DNA of 64,000 nt from NCBI GenBank assembly GCA_951812925.1, contig OX638369.1, positions 4,154,001 through 4,218,000 on the forward strand. Reading direction: 5' to 3'. The position numbers and the translations under genes were made by a program. Positions 1 through 10,839 of the stretch are shown one piece after another. This DNA comes from Calliopum simillimum. Its lineage: Eukaryota > Arthropoda > Insecta > Diptera > Lauxaniidae. Every line of letters begins with the position of its first letter. The stretch's first letter is position 1. Under the pieces are notes generated by a model. That model saw only the letters and a list, made by a program, of their open reading frames with translations, did not search any database and had not been told where the DNA came from.

Positions 1-1008
1 ATTGCTACTGGCTGTTTATTGGAACGCGCGTAAATTCCATTACGTACGTTACGTTATTTTGTTTTTTTTATGTTACGCGATTCTCAAGTATTTTCCACTT
101 GAGATCATTTTTCACATCATTTTCAAGTGGTGAAAAATTGAAAAATACAACTTGCCAGTGAAGTAGTGAGGCCATCGTCATTCGATTCACAACGCAATGA
201 AACATGGCAACGCAATAAAAATTGAAAATTCAAGCATCCGCATTTGAGCGACTGCTGCCATCTATCCAGTAGCGTTGACTTTTTTTTCTTTATTTTTAAC
301 ATCCCCTCTTGACTGACTGACTCACAGAGGGGCTGACTGACTGACAGTATTAACACAGTGTGTGGAGCGTGTTGGTATCGAGTGTGTGACAGCAGATAAT
401 TCAATGAGATTGACTATTGAGCGTGCACACTTTTAAAATAAAATTATGTTGACATCTTTGCATGTGTGTGTTTGTGTGTGTGTAAGTGAAAATTGTCGAC
501 CTCTATCATGTCCTGTATAAAATGATGCTATGGAATGAAGTGAAAATATCCAACAACATTTCCCAATAATTTCATATGATCGAATGTGTTGTATCAATCA
601 GTTAAGCGCATGACATATGAAAATGTAATTTTATGTCATTGAAATGTATGCGTATGGGTGTGTGTGTTTGTGTGTGTGTATATTAAAACTACTTATTTTG
701 AATGGAAATTTAATTGTTTTCGTTCCCTTAAGGGTCTTCGATATTAAATACTTTGCTGTTTCCATCAATCAACATCACAATCAGTTCGACATCTTAACCA
801 TCAAATTCAATTACATTTTTTTCAATGGCAAATCTTGCTGTATCACCGATTTTGATTAGGATAAGTTGGACTTCCGTCTTGTTTTGAAATTTTGTCTAAG
901 TTATCCAATTCTTATGTTTAGCAGCTTCACATAAAGAAATTGTTACATTAAATGAAATAATATATAAATTTACCAGAGCTTGCCATCTTTGGCTATTTCG
1001 ATTTGAAT
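1..1008. other. Non-coding flank with TG microsatellites
   Basis: No gene is visible. The stretch is AT-rich and contains two short TG runs (about 461-482 and 659-680). Open frames here are short and show no recognisable motif. Confidence 0.5.
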
Positions 1009-1846
1009 TTAACCCTTTCAAGACCAACGGGACACATGTGTCCCATTTGAGTTTTTCAGGTGTTTTCAATAGAACATAGATGTAGATATTCAATTGTTTT
1101 AGAAAAATTGAGCTTTATATCGTCAGGACCTCACAGAGTGATCCCAAATCCAAAAAATTGTGTTTTTTTTAACTAATTTTCTGTAGATTTTATCTCGAAT
1201 ACTGTTAAATAAACGATATGAAGCGTCAAAGTAGCAAGTGTAACAGACTTTCAGCTTTATAAATTTCAAGAAATCTTTGATTCACCGATTTATTTTCCTA
1301 CTGGGTGCTTAGATAAAACTGGACACCCGTACCCCGTTGGTTCTTAGAGATAAAAAATTAGGTATTTTTTTCGCTAAAATTTTTTATTTTTGCTTTTTTT
1401 TACATAAAATACTGACAAAAATATTTTATTCGAAATAAGTTAAAGAAAAAAACTAAACAGAAATCATCTACGGTGAATTTTGAACTAAATTTTGTTAGTT
1501 TTTGAAACAAAAATAGTCTAGCCAAACTAGGTAAACATATCTAATTTTGTTGAACATACCCCGATTTTGATCGGACATAGCTCATTTTGTTCGCAATTAA
1601 ATTTGTATACAAACCAATGCTTTGGATTTATGAGTTTTCTCCCTCTTTTCTTCATAAACCTATAAAATCCATAAAACTGTGTTAAAATTTCTACTTGGAA
1701 ATGGAAAATAATGCCACCGCGGTGATTTTCGTTGTAATTGAATTGAAATATGATGTTGGAAAACTAAAAAATTCAAAATGGTGCCGAAAAACTGTGCATA
1801 CCCCTCACACCTATTTTTTTTTACCTTTCAGGATCAATGGGACATA
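1009..1846 (+). mobile_element. piggyBac-like non-autonomous element, copy A
   Basis: The left edge reads TTAACCCTTTC at 1009 and continues into a palindrome centred on GGGACACATGTGTCCC (about 1029-1044). The same kind of sequence (GGATCAATGGGACATA) recurs at 1831-1846, where a later insertion begins. The interior (about 1090-1790) matches, in inverse orientation and with many differences, the stretch 8900-9590. TTAA plus CCC ends are typical of piggyBac-type elements, which target TTAA. No transposase frame survives. The true right edge lies beyond the MITE and LTR inserted at 1847-2902 and I could not fix it. Confidence 0.5.
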
Positions 1847-2103
1847 TCGTCGGGTTAAAACTACAACTAGACATCTACATTTTTTGATATTTTGAGTTAA
1901 GTATAAAGAAACATGAAGAAATAGTTACTCTACGCCTAAATCTAGTTGGTTTTTTGAAATGTAGTCCCCATCCAATTTTATATAAAAAATAAAAAGCAGA
2001 AATCTTCCAAATCTCATACAAAAATCGAATTTCAAAAAACTTAAAAAGCGTTTTTCTCAAAACAATAAAAATGTAGATGTCTAGTTGTAGTTTTAATCCG
2101 ACG
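1847..2103. mobile_element. TA-flanked MITE, copy 1 (257 bp)
   Basis: Terminal inverted repeats of about 38 bp begin TCGTCGGGTTAAAACTAC on the left and end GTAGTTTTAATCCGACG on the right, with TA on each side (1845-1846, 2104-2105). TA duplication suggests a Tc1/mariner-type parent. A second copy with the same ends and interior lies at 52953-53189. It interrupts the piggyBac-like palindrome of the preceding element. Confidence 0.7.
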
Positions 2104-2110
2104 TATGTGT

Positions 2111-2902
2111 TGTAACGTCATAAGTGACGTCACAAATACTATGTCTATCTGCATTGGTGTATTCACTCATTTGACATGTTGACCTTAGGCAAATATTCAT
2201 TTCAAGCAAAATATTCACCTCAAGTGAAATTTTCACCTCAAGGGAAATGTTCACCTCAAGTTAAATATTCACCTCAAGTGAGATATTCACCTCACCTAAA
2301 CGACTATAAAAACACTACCGAAAAGGCAGAAGGCAGGTAGTCACAGCTTAGCGTTCGATGCGACAACATCAATATTTTATTGATGTTCAAAACGTTGAAA
2401 GCTTAAAGGTAAAGTGCAGAGGCCTCGTATTGCTTAGGTATCACTAGGGTAGTTTGTCTTGTAAGCTGGGAAGGTTTTCATACCTTCTAAAGGCTTCTGG
2501 ACACCATCTGGTGAACAGTGTAGTAGTCTGTGCGTGTAATACCTTTTCATGGTATTCATCAAGCGTGCATGATAGTGTCATAATTCTATAATTTTACCGA
2601 CACAGGTCAACCAACACGACGTAGTCTACATATTCGATATATATCCCGGCCGAGAACATCAATTTTAGAATAGTCGAAATACTGAAGAAATTATAAATAA
2701 ACCCTAAAGCACAAATTTTTCTTGTAAATTATTATTATGGAAAACATACTGTAAGCTTAAAGTAACCAATTTATCTGCTGAAGGAATTCCAGCAAATAAA
2801 TAAATAAATATTTTTGTCAACTGAAAGTTTTGGATTGTCTTTTAGTCTGACCCTGGACACCGCTGCAGCTTACCTCAATCCTAGACCAAAACAATTGTTA
2901 CA
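2111..2902 (+). mobile_element. Solo LTR of a retroelement (about 790 bp)
   Basis: The stretch begins TGTAAC and ends GTTACA, a perfect 6-bp inverted terminus of LTR type, with flanks GTGT (2107-2110) and GTGC (2903-2906) that could be a 4-bp target duplication. Inside are a U3-like block of tandem CACCTCAAG units, a TATAAA box at 2305 and clustered AATAAA signals near 2796. No primer-binding site or coding frame follows, so it appears to be a solo LTR left by recombination. Removing it and the MITE rejoins the piggyBac-like palindrome, which supports the edges. Confidence 0.55.
2190..2300 (+). repeat. Tandem CACCTCAAG repeat in the LTR U3
   Basis: About six degenerate units of 16-17 bp, each reading close to TTCACCTCAAGTGAAAT, lie directly upstream of the TATAAA box. 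The position suggests a promoter-proximal enhancer array, which is inference. Confidence 0.65.
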
Positions 2903-3049
2903 GTGCCTTATCATTTTTTGTACACTTGGAATTAAAAAAATTAAGTTCTGAAAACACATTTGAATTGAAATGTTATATCGCGTAGCAGGAATCTGAAAAA
3001 AAAAAAAAAAATCAAATTTTCCAGTGGTCCAGGAGCGGTTCATAAAGGG

Positions 3050-3420
3050 CTAAAAAGGCCATAAATAAGAAAACAAACTCTCAGTAGTACCTACCTAATC
3101 ATATCTACGCATTTTCTCTCGAGGGACGTGGCACAAAAAAAAAAAAGAATGCGTTGAAAAATATAAAGTTTAAAAATTTCTTCTTTAGGTTTCCACTTAT
3201 GGCCAATTTTCATTAAGAGGCGTGGCGCTGTCCACTTATAAGCAAAATTTTTGTAGTATCCTTCCTTAAAGTGCATTCTATGTCTACACCAAACTGCTTA
3301 AATATCAATGTAGTTTTTCAGCTATGCGAGCGTTTTTTTATTCATGGGCTTGGCGCCGCCCACTTTTCATTAAAAATCTTGTGAATGCCCCTGTTCATGA
3401 ACTTTTCACTAAAAATATAG
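3050..3420 (+). repeat. Copy of the GGGCGTGGC interspersed repeat
   Basis: Two degenerate modules carry the words GGCGTGGCGCTGTCCACTT (near 3221) and GGCTTGGCGCCGCCCACTTT (near 3348), each followed by a CATTAAAAAT-type stretch. Related modules occur at about 11080-11330, 18130-18260, 20780-21200 and 37040-37800. I see no coding capacity. Confidence 0.55.
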
Positions 3421-4554
3421 TAAAAAAAACCGAGCATATTGAGATTAATTCATACAAATAGAGACTAAACCGATTTCGTTTGCCTATTACTCGTCTATAC
3501 AGACTGAACAAAAAGTCCCGTAACGGTCAAATATTTTTTAAGCTGCACGTTAAATCAAAAAACACGTGTCCTATAATTTTAAGAGATCTTTTCAACGATA
3601 CTAATCTTGACCCCCCAGCGATGCTATTCTTGAGCCCCCGTCAATCCGTTGGAAAATTTGGAATCGTTTAAAACAGTTTAAGAATTAAAGTTATCTGTAA
3701 GCTTGTTTTCAAAAATAAAAAAAAAAAAATAAAAATTCTTAAACTTTTTTGAAATATGCAATAATTTAAGAAAAACTTTTAACATTTGTTATCTAAAGAA
3801 AAAGTTTTTAAGTAATTTTCATTTTTATTCCGGAAAAAAAATATATTTCAAGATCTGCCTTCAAATTTTTATATTTTCTCAGTGTATTGGCTTGGTTGAG
3901 TTTAAGTTAAGTGAGCAGGAGAATGTTTTTGATTTTTCTTGAAAATTGATTTCACTTATCACAAGATGATTGATGGCTTTGTGACTGTTGTCATTATTAT
4001 AACTGTTATTTCTGTTGGTCCTCAGGGTTAACTCTGTATGTGTGTTGGTGTATGTGTGTAATAACAACAAAATATCAGAACTACAACCAAGTGAATTGGC
4101 AAACATAATGATGATGCAATGTTATTAACTTGCAATATATTGAGAAAAGTAGCGGGAGAAAAGAACAACATCATCCTGCATGCAGCTTTTACCAAAGAGC
4201 AGCGGGAGCGGCAGCAGTTGCTGTTTCTGTTGTTGCCGTCATCGTTCAATCTCCGGCACTTGTCAAGCAACGGAACAAACATGACATGACTGATGGTAAT
4301 AATGAAATTACATTTGGTGAATTTTGGGAAAGTTGGTTACTTTGTACAGAGTTTCAGTTGAGTCGACTACATTACACTCTAAGGCTTCAGCACTTCATGC
4401 GCGACTTGTGCTGTGTGTGTGAGCTCATGATTATACTAATACATTGTACATATGAGATTACAACTTTTACCAGTCATAATCTTATATTAGGTTAGCAACA
4501 GCGATTGAATGATTGTGAATAACACAGGTTTACAAAAAAAAAAAAAAAATGTCA
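3421..4554. other. Non-coding stretch
   Basis: There are homopolymer A runs at about 3718-3730 and 4534-4549. The less AT-rich part (about 3900-4500) has overlapping open frames on both strands, none with a recognisable motif. No gene called. Confidence 0.4.
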
Positions 4555-5393
4555 TGGCGTTTTGACCAGACTATGTGTTTTCTTGGGATTTTAACTTCCT
4601 GAATCCGAATCCCGGGACCGTTTTTTATCAGAGTCTGAGAAAAAAGATTTCAAGGTCATATGGAGGTCAAAAAGGGGTTCATGTGTCGTTTAGTGATAAA
4701 TTCGCTAAAAATCTGAAACTAATTGAGCTCTTAGGTCTTAAAAAGAAAATGTGAGAAAAAAGGGTATCTCGGACCTAGTTTCGGAGATATAGCCATCGGA
4801 AGATCAGAATACATATCTTCTATGAAAGCCGCTATAAGTTGGGAACCCCTGAATGGATTTGGATAATATTGGTGTCATATGAAAGGTATTTTGTTGTTGT
4901 TGTTATTTTTGTTGTTGTTTTTGTTGTTGTTGTTGTTGGTGTTGTTGATTTATTTGTTGATGTAATTGAAAAATTTCACAAAATTTCAAAAAATCTTATA
5001 TCTCGAAACCTATGAATCCAATTGAAAATATGCCAAGCACATTTTTATAGGCTGCTAAAATACCTTTCATATAACACCAATATTTTACAAATCCATCCAG
5101 GGGCTCCCAACTTATAGCAGTTTTCATAGAAGATATATCCGGATCTTCCGATGGCTATATCTCTGAAACTAAGCCCGAGATACCCTTTTTGATCACATAT
5201 TCTTTTAAAGGACTAAGAATTAAATAATAAAAAATTAGTTTCAGAATTTTAGCGAATTTTTCACTAAACGACACATGGCCTACATATGACCTTGAAATAT
5301 TTTTTCTCAGACGTTCTGGAAAAAAAACGGACCCGGGATTCGGATTCAAGACGTCAAAGTCCCTAGGAAACACATAGTCTGGTCAAAACGCCA
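4555..5393. mobile_element. Foldback element FB1 with a GTT microsatellite loop
   Basis: The left arm (4555-about 4892) and right arm (about 5058-5393) are imperfect inverted copies of roughly 335 bp: TGGCGTTTTGACCAGACTA on the left pairs with TAGTCTGGTCAAAACGCCA on the right. The loop holds a run of TTG repeats (about 4891-4950). A transcript through it would form a long hairpin. A fragment of one arm occurs at 15667-15772. The 72-residue minus-strand open frame in the right arm is not a credible gene. Confidence 0.85.
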
Positions 5394-6875
5394 CACAGTG
5401 CGTTGAGCCCATACAAGCAATGGTCAAAAATAGAAGGAGTGGTTGGATATCGATGAAAATTGGTACTATAAGTAATTTGGGTTCGCTAAGCTCAAAAATG
5501 ATCTCAGATTTGTTGTTAACTTTATAGTTTTGCTAAAAACCAGGTATTTAGGACGATTTTCTTAAGGTCCATATATAACGATGATGAAAAAGTTATGTTT
5601 AATGTTAACAAATGAAATGTGCGTAGTAGAAATAATGTTTTTTGTACTTGTGAGACCATTTGTGTTCATAAAAACAAAAAAAAAGTTTCAACATAAATTT
5701 TATATTTCATACAAATTTTTCGTTTTAAGCATTTTTTAAAAAAAGAAAAAAAATATTTGTAGGACGAAGTAGGAAAAGTTATTTGCAGTTCTTGATTATA
5801 TAGAACTAGAACTAGTAGATTAAGAAAAAAAAACGGCACTTATTTTAATAAGATTTGTTTTTTTTTTGTCATCGAAATTTGTCAATTTCTGAAGTTTTTC
5901 ATTTGATAATATCGTGTATTAAAATCACCACAATATGCATCAAATTATATATTTTCCAAAATTTTTTAGTTTTATTTATTTACTCAAATATTATTTATAA
6001 TAAAAACCTTTACTTCGCTTAGTTTAATCAAAAGACAAATTTTTGATAATTATTTGTTTAAGAGAACCCAAAACGAAGTGAATAAAACATGATTTTTTTT
6101 GAAAAATACCTCAACTTTGAAGTGTCACAGCGTAGCCAAAACTGAGTTTTTCCCCTAAATATTTTGATTTTATTTTAATGATACAATTACCTGTCGATTG
6201 ATATCAATATTATTAGGTTTCGAGCCACAAAAAATTTTGATTTTTGCCCACTAGCCAACGCAGTGTGCGCCATTACATTTTTTTTTTTTTGTAAGCCAGT
6301 GTAATCATCGGAACGGAGAAGGCGTAGAGTAAATAAAATTCTCACAACTACTCATGTTAAAAACAATTTATGCAAATATTGACGGATCAAATTTTAAAGA
6401 AGAAAAGTCAAAGGGCGTGGAATATGCCTCAACTTATTGGCTAAAATCCACAGATCTACTTTGGATTATTAATACAGAATCGAAAATATCTTATTCACAA
6501 ATAAAAGTTTTTGAACACTTTTTTTTCCAACGTATTATTTTTAGATTACGCTCTGTTTATCAGGGTTTGATCTGCTGACTATAAAATAGCTATAGCAAAG
6601 AAAATTTGTTGAACTGTGCTGCGTCAGTTATTGCGTTTTACATTTTGGGCTTACTGCTTGCTGTGCTTTTTTTCAACGAACGAAGTCAAAGCAATTCAAG
6701 CAAGCACATTTTTGTTTTTGTGCTCTGCTATTGCTTTTGTTATTGAAAATAGCAAAGTTTTAACCAAGCAAGCACAAACACGAAGCGAAGCGTAACTCCA
6801 ATTGTGCTTTTGCTTTTTATTTAACTCGGCTGTTTGAACTTCGGCTTTTCGCTGTACACAGCAGAAACAACTTTC
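5394..6875. other. AT-rich non-coding stretch
   Basis: Many A and T runs, no recognisable gene. The stretch 6600-6850 is rich in scattered GCAAGCAC-like words. Confidence 0.4.
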
Positions 6876-7240
6876 AGGATTGCCACATGTTTTTTTTCAA
6901 ATTTGCTTAAACCATACATCTCAAAAAAAAAAATTTAATTTTAGCCTTAAACCTCTTAGATACACTTTTAAAAAAACCAACATATTTTTTTAGGGTTGCC
7001 ACCTGGTTTTTTAATAAAATCAAAATTTTTTTCAATAAAATGCTTAAAATCATCATTTTCTCTCTATAAATTGACATCTTGGGTCCAAAAACGACGAAAC
7101 AAAAATTTAGGATTGCCATATTAGGGTTGCCAGACGTTTTTTCGCAAAATTATATTTCTTTATTAACTTTCTTTATTGAATGTTTTAGAATCGACACAAA
7201 AACCCATATTAAATTTTTTGGGGCTGCCACCATAAGAAAC
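6876..7240 (+). repeat. Degenerate tandem repeat, about 115-bp period
   Basis: The word AGGRTTGCCA (or GGGCTGCCA) recurs at 6876, 6992, 7109 and 7220, spacings of 116, 117 and 111 bp, with T-rich sequence between. An extra copy lies at 7123. Confidence 0.5.
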
Positions 7241-7252
7241 GGGTATGGGCAA

Positions 7253-7324
7253 CGTTTCTCAACCGAGACCCGTCTCTCAACTGATACCCGCTTCTCAAGT
7301 GATATCCGTTTCTCAGTTGAGAAA
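7253..7324 (+). repeat. 18-bp minisatellite, four units
   Basis: Four consecutive 18-bp units begin CGTTTCTCAACCGAGACC and drift to CGTTTCTCAGTTGAGAAA. In one forward frame they read as a hexapeptide repeat (RFSTET, RLSTDT, RFSSDI, RFSVEK), but nothing else supports a protein. A palindromic GGAAACGTTTCC-like motif follows near 7368. Confidence 0.75.
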
Positions 7325-7487
7325 TGTTTCCTTTTGTCACGGAAACGGTTATGAGAAACGGGATTGGGAAACGTTTCCTATTATCTATGAAATATATGGA
7401 ACCGTTTCTATGTGCAGATGCTTATTATAAATTGCTTGAACCAAATATTTAAAAAAAAAAATTATTTTTTGGCTTCAAACGCTAAGA

Positions 7488-7675
7488 TAATAGCTTTGTT
7501 TGCTCTAGAGTGCTCTAGATCAACTTAGAGCAGTCAAAAGTGTTTGACGAAACTTTTTTCTGAGCTATTCTGCTCTATTCCAATCTAAAAGGTATTCGAT
7601 GAGTCACCTCTAAACTGCTCTCTGTGCTCTTTTCTGCTCTAGATTTTTATTTAGAGTCCCAGCAGTAAATAAAAC
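7488..7675 (+). mobile_element. Truncated copy of the CTCTAGAG MITE
   Basis: It starts AATAGCTTTGTTTGCTCTAG and follows the left part of the 9600-10046 element closely, with the same GCTCTA-rich interior. The right end is missing. Confidence 0.6.
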
Positions 7676-8026
7676 GACCACATTCAGAAGTGGAGCAAGT
7701 CTTAGATGTTCTGAAAAGTAATGAAAAACCGAACTACTCATTTCTGGACTGATTAAGAAGCTCAAAAACGATGTACACAATATATTCGTTTGATTTTGGG
7801 CTTATGTCATTATTATTTTTATTTTCATTTCATAATTTTTCCAATCGAAGGTCTAAAATGATGTTCTGATCGGATTGCGCTTTCCAGACGAGGTCATAAA
7901 ATGAAGTTGTATAGCAAAGAAATTCAAAGACACACATTCGTTTTCTATAGCCAAAAAGAAGAACCCGATCCCCGAGTGTTCCGATTGCACCTTCTTGTAG
8001 AAGACAACAAAGGAGTGATTGGATGA

Positions 8027-8847
8027 GCAGGTCTATAACTTAATTCATGCGGTTTTTTTTTCAAAATTTTAACGTTTATTTAAGAAAAACATGTACAATA
8101 GTATTATTTAAAGTATTGCCCATCGTTAGCCACTACTTTTTTCCATCTTTCTGGTAACATATGGATTTCGCGCCAAAAGAACTGCTCCGGTTTTGGGACC
8201 AAAAATGAATGAAACCAATTTCTGATACCCTGTTCTGAAGTGAAGCGTATCCCGGTGAGAGCGTTTTGCATAGACCGAAATAAATGACATTCGGACGGGG
8301 AAGGTCCGGGCTATAAGGCGGGTGAGCCAAAACTTCCCATCCAATATTTTCCAAATAGTTTTTAACCGGTCTTCCAACATGTGGCCGAGCATTGTCATGT
8401 TGAAAAATTATGACTTCGTGTATGGTCGCATATTCCGGTCATTTCTCGGCTATGGCTCTATTTAAACGGATCAATTGTGTTCGATAGAAGTCATCTGTGA
8501 GCTTTACAGAGCATTTCCTTGGCACCATGGATATTTGCCTTCGTAATGAATCTATTTTTCATCCCCAGTCTCGATCCGATGCCAAAAAGACTTTCGGCAG
8601 CAGTTTTCTTCATATTAAAATAATGAAGGAGAACTCCCCGAAAAAACACTTTTTCAGGCACAAAGTTCAACATATTTGAGTGAAAAAAAAAAAAAATGTT
8701 GTTTACGCTCCAAATGAATGACATATACTGAAAAAGACGCACAACGACAGTAGTTTTCCAACGCATGTTCGGAATATTGGAACTATGGAATAATAATCAA
8801 GTAACGCCATCTCTTAGCAAACCGCTCGAATTCAGTTATTGACCCAA
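8027..8847 (-). mobile_element. Internally deleted mariner element
   Basis: Terminal inverted repeats match over about 28 bp: left GGTCTATAACTTAATTCATG (8030) against the reverse complement of the right, GGTCAATAACTGAATTCGAG (ending 8845). TA follows the right end; the left flank is GA, probably a decayed TA. Between them lies a broken mariner transposase on the minus strand. The element is 0.82 kb, against about 1.3 kb for intact mariners. Confidence 0.85.
8105..8692 (-). pseudogene. Broken mariner transposase
   Basis: Reading leftwards on the minus strand, an N-terminal piece contains HYFNMKKTAAES (about 8600-8640), the mariner DNA-binding start. A large deletion follows, then pieces matching the catalytic region (DNARPHV-like, near 8380), PPYSPDL (about 8300-8320) and a C-terminus MLPERWKKVVANDGQYF (about 8110-8160). 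The last two are in different frames, so at least one frameshift separates them. The third catalytic Asp position reads Glu or is out of frame. Stops interrupt the middle. Not functional. Confidence 0.85.
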
Positions 8848-8889
8848 TATTTTTAGGGATGCCATCTGATTGTTTTCTGAAATATTGTG

Positions 8890-9590
8890 TCTAGTTGTGT
8901 CTAATTGCAAATGCATTTTCAGATTTCCAACATCATATCCAGATTCAATTACTCCAAAAATCACCGCGGTAGCATTATTTTCTATTTTTAAGTACAAATT
9001 TTAGCACAATTTTATGGATCTTAGAAGAAGGGGAAAACTCATAAATCCAAATTGTTGATTTGTATACAATACAAATTTGATTACGAACAAAATGAGCTGT
9101 CCGATTTAAAATCGGGTCATGTTCTAAAAAATTAGATATGTTTACCTAGTTTGTTCTGGACTATTTTTGCTTCACAAATTAACAAAATTTGGTTCAAAGT
9201 TTACCATAGATGATTTTTGTTTAGTTTTTTTTCTTTAACTTAACTTTAAATTATTTTTGTCAGTATTTTATGTAAAAAAAAGCAAAAATAAGAAATTTTT
9301 GTGAAAAAAAAGTACATAATTTTTTACCTTTAAGAACGAACGGGACACGGGTGTTCCGTTTTATCTAGGCACCCAGTAGGAAAATAAATCGGTGAATTAA
9401 AGATTCCGTGACATTTCTAAAAATCTGAAAGTCTGTAACACTTGCTACTTAGTATTGGAGTTAAAATCTAATGCAGACTAGTTAAAAAAATACAATTTTT
9501 TGGATTTAGGATCACCCTGTGAGGTTTTGAGGATATAAAGCTCAATTTTTCTGACTTTTTTGAATATCTATATCTATTCTCTATCGATGC
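8890..9590 (-). mobile_element. piggyBac-like non-autonomous element, copy B
   Basis: This is the inverse, diverged copy of 1090-1790. Shared landmarks are ATCACCGCGGT near 8961 (against ACCGCGGTGAT near 1716), AAAATCGGGTCATG near 9110, and CACCCAGTAGGAAAATAAAT near 9370. The GGGACACGGGTGTTCC palindrome lies near 9342. No frame of note. Confidence 0.6.
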
Positions 9591-9599
9591 CGTGAGGCA

Positions 9600-10046
9600 T
9601 TAATAGCTTTGTTTGCTCTAGAGTACTCTAGAGCAAGTTAGAGCAGTTAAATCTGTTCGATGAAAGTTTTTTCTGCTCTAGGTTGCTCTATTCTACTTTG
9701 AAAAGTGTTCGATGAGTCTGCTCCAAATTGCTCTGTTTGCTCTTTTCTACTCTAGATTTTTATGTAGAGCAGAAAATTTTCATTAGAAAAATCAAAACAA
9801 AATAAATATTTTTAAAATTTATCGTCAATTTTGATATTTATATTTTATTTTTAACGCAGAAATATGTAAATATTTCTAAATTTTTGCTGATTTTCTCAAA
9901 GTTGCTTGTTTTGTGTTTTTTGAAATTTCTGCTCTGCCCTCTCTACTCTACTCTAGCCTGCTTTAAAATTCATATGACAGTTTTCAAAAGCTGCTCTACT
10001 TTGCTCTGCTCTACTTTGATCTAAGTTCGTCAAACAAAGCTATTAA
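9600..10046. mobile_element. CTCTAGAG-rich MITE (about 450 bp)
   Basis: Inverted ends TTAATAGCTTTGTTTG (9600-9615) and CAAACAAAGCTATTAA (10031-10046) match perfectly over 16 bp. The interior is dense in GCTCTA/TAGAGC words. A truncated relative is at 7488-7675. The ends are palindromic with an ATTAAT flank, so the exact duplication is ambiguous. Confidence 0.75.
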
Positions 10047-10092
10047 TTTATTAGTACCTGGAGACCGATCCCTGCTCGGTCAACAATCTGAT

Positions 10093-10839
10093 TTAAGGGG
10101 ACATTCGCTTTTGTAATTGAAAACAAAAAAACACTTTTTAAAAATTTTATTATGAAAAAACTATTATATTTATTGACAAAATTTCTTTTGGACATTGTTA
10201 AATCGTCGTCTGAGTTCTCTTTTGCCCCATAAGCATATTCGTTAAAAAAGCAAAATAATATATCTTTTGTCGAAACAAACGCAAGTTATTTACTTTTGTT
10301 TTTTTAACAAATATGCGTATGGGGCAAATGAGAACTCGGGCGACGAAATATTGTCTAGAAAATATGAAAATATTTTTTTTTTTTTATATTTAGTTTCCCT
10401 TGGCTGCTGCAGAGGGCGTCATCCAAAAGTTACTTTTCAAAATGATAGGACACTTTTCTCCAAAACTAATCGACCGATTTTAAAAAGCCAAAAAGCATTC
10501 AATTACTCATAAAAAATATTAAACAATAAGCCTCTGATGGATGACGCCCTCTACATACAGCAGCCAAGGGAAACTAAAAATAAAAAAATTTTTTTTTCAT
10601 ATTCTTAAAACATTATATGAGGCTATGAGCGCAATAGTGGCCTAACCCTCACTTCGTTAAAAAATCAAAAGCAAATAACTTGTGTTTTTATCGACTCAGG
10701 ATATGTGCTTTTGCTTTATCAACGAAGTAAAGGTTAGGCCACTGTTGCGCTCATAGCCTCATATAACAATGTCCAAAAGAAATTTTGTCAATAAATATAA
10801 TAGTTTTTTCATCAATCACGGAAGCGAATGTCCCCTTAA
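10093..10839. mobile_element. Foldback FB2 with cloverleaf architecture
   Basis: An outer stem pairs 10093-10202 (starting TTAAGGGGACATTCGCTT) with 10764-10839 (ending AAGCGAATGTCCCCTTAA). Three further inverted repeats lie side by side inside it. Hairpin A is 10203-10346 (arms TCGTCGTCTGAGTTCTC and GAGAACTCGGGCGACGA). Hairpin B is about 10392-10576 (arms GTTTCCCTTGGCTGCTG and CAGCAGCCAAGGGAAAC-like). Hairpin C is about 10613-10766 (TATATGAGGCTATGAGCGCA and its inverse). The whole can fold as a four-way cloverleaf. No coding frame is supported. Confidence 0.85.

Noticed and set aside
4130..4495. A 121-residue forward open frame with an Ala-rich start
   Set aside because: No motif, no promoter, overlapped by frames on the other strand; likely chance in less AT-rich DNA.
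7079..7354. Frame containing the hexapeptide repeat RFSTET
   Set aside because: The repeat is explained by the 18-bp DNA minisatellite; the rest of the frame has no protein features.
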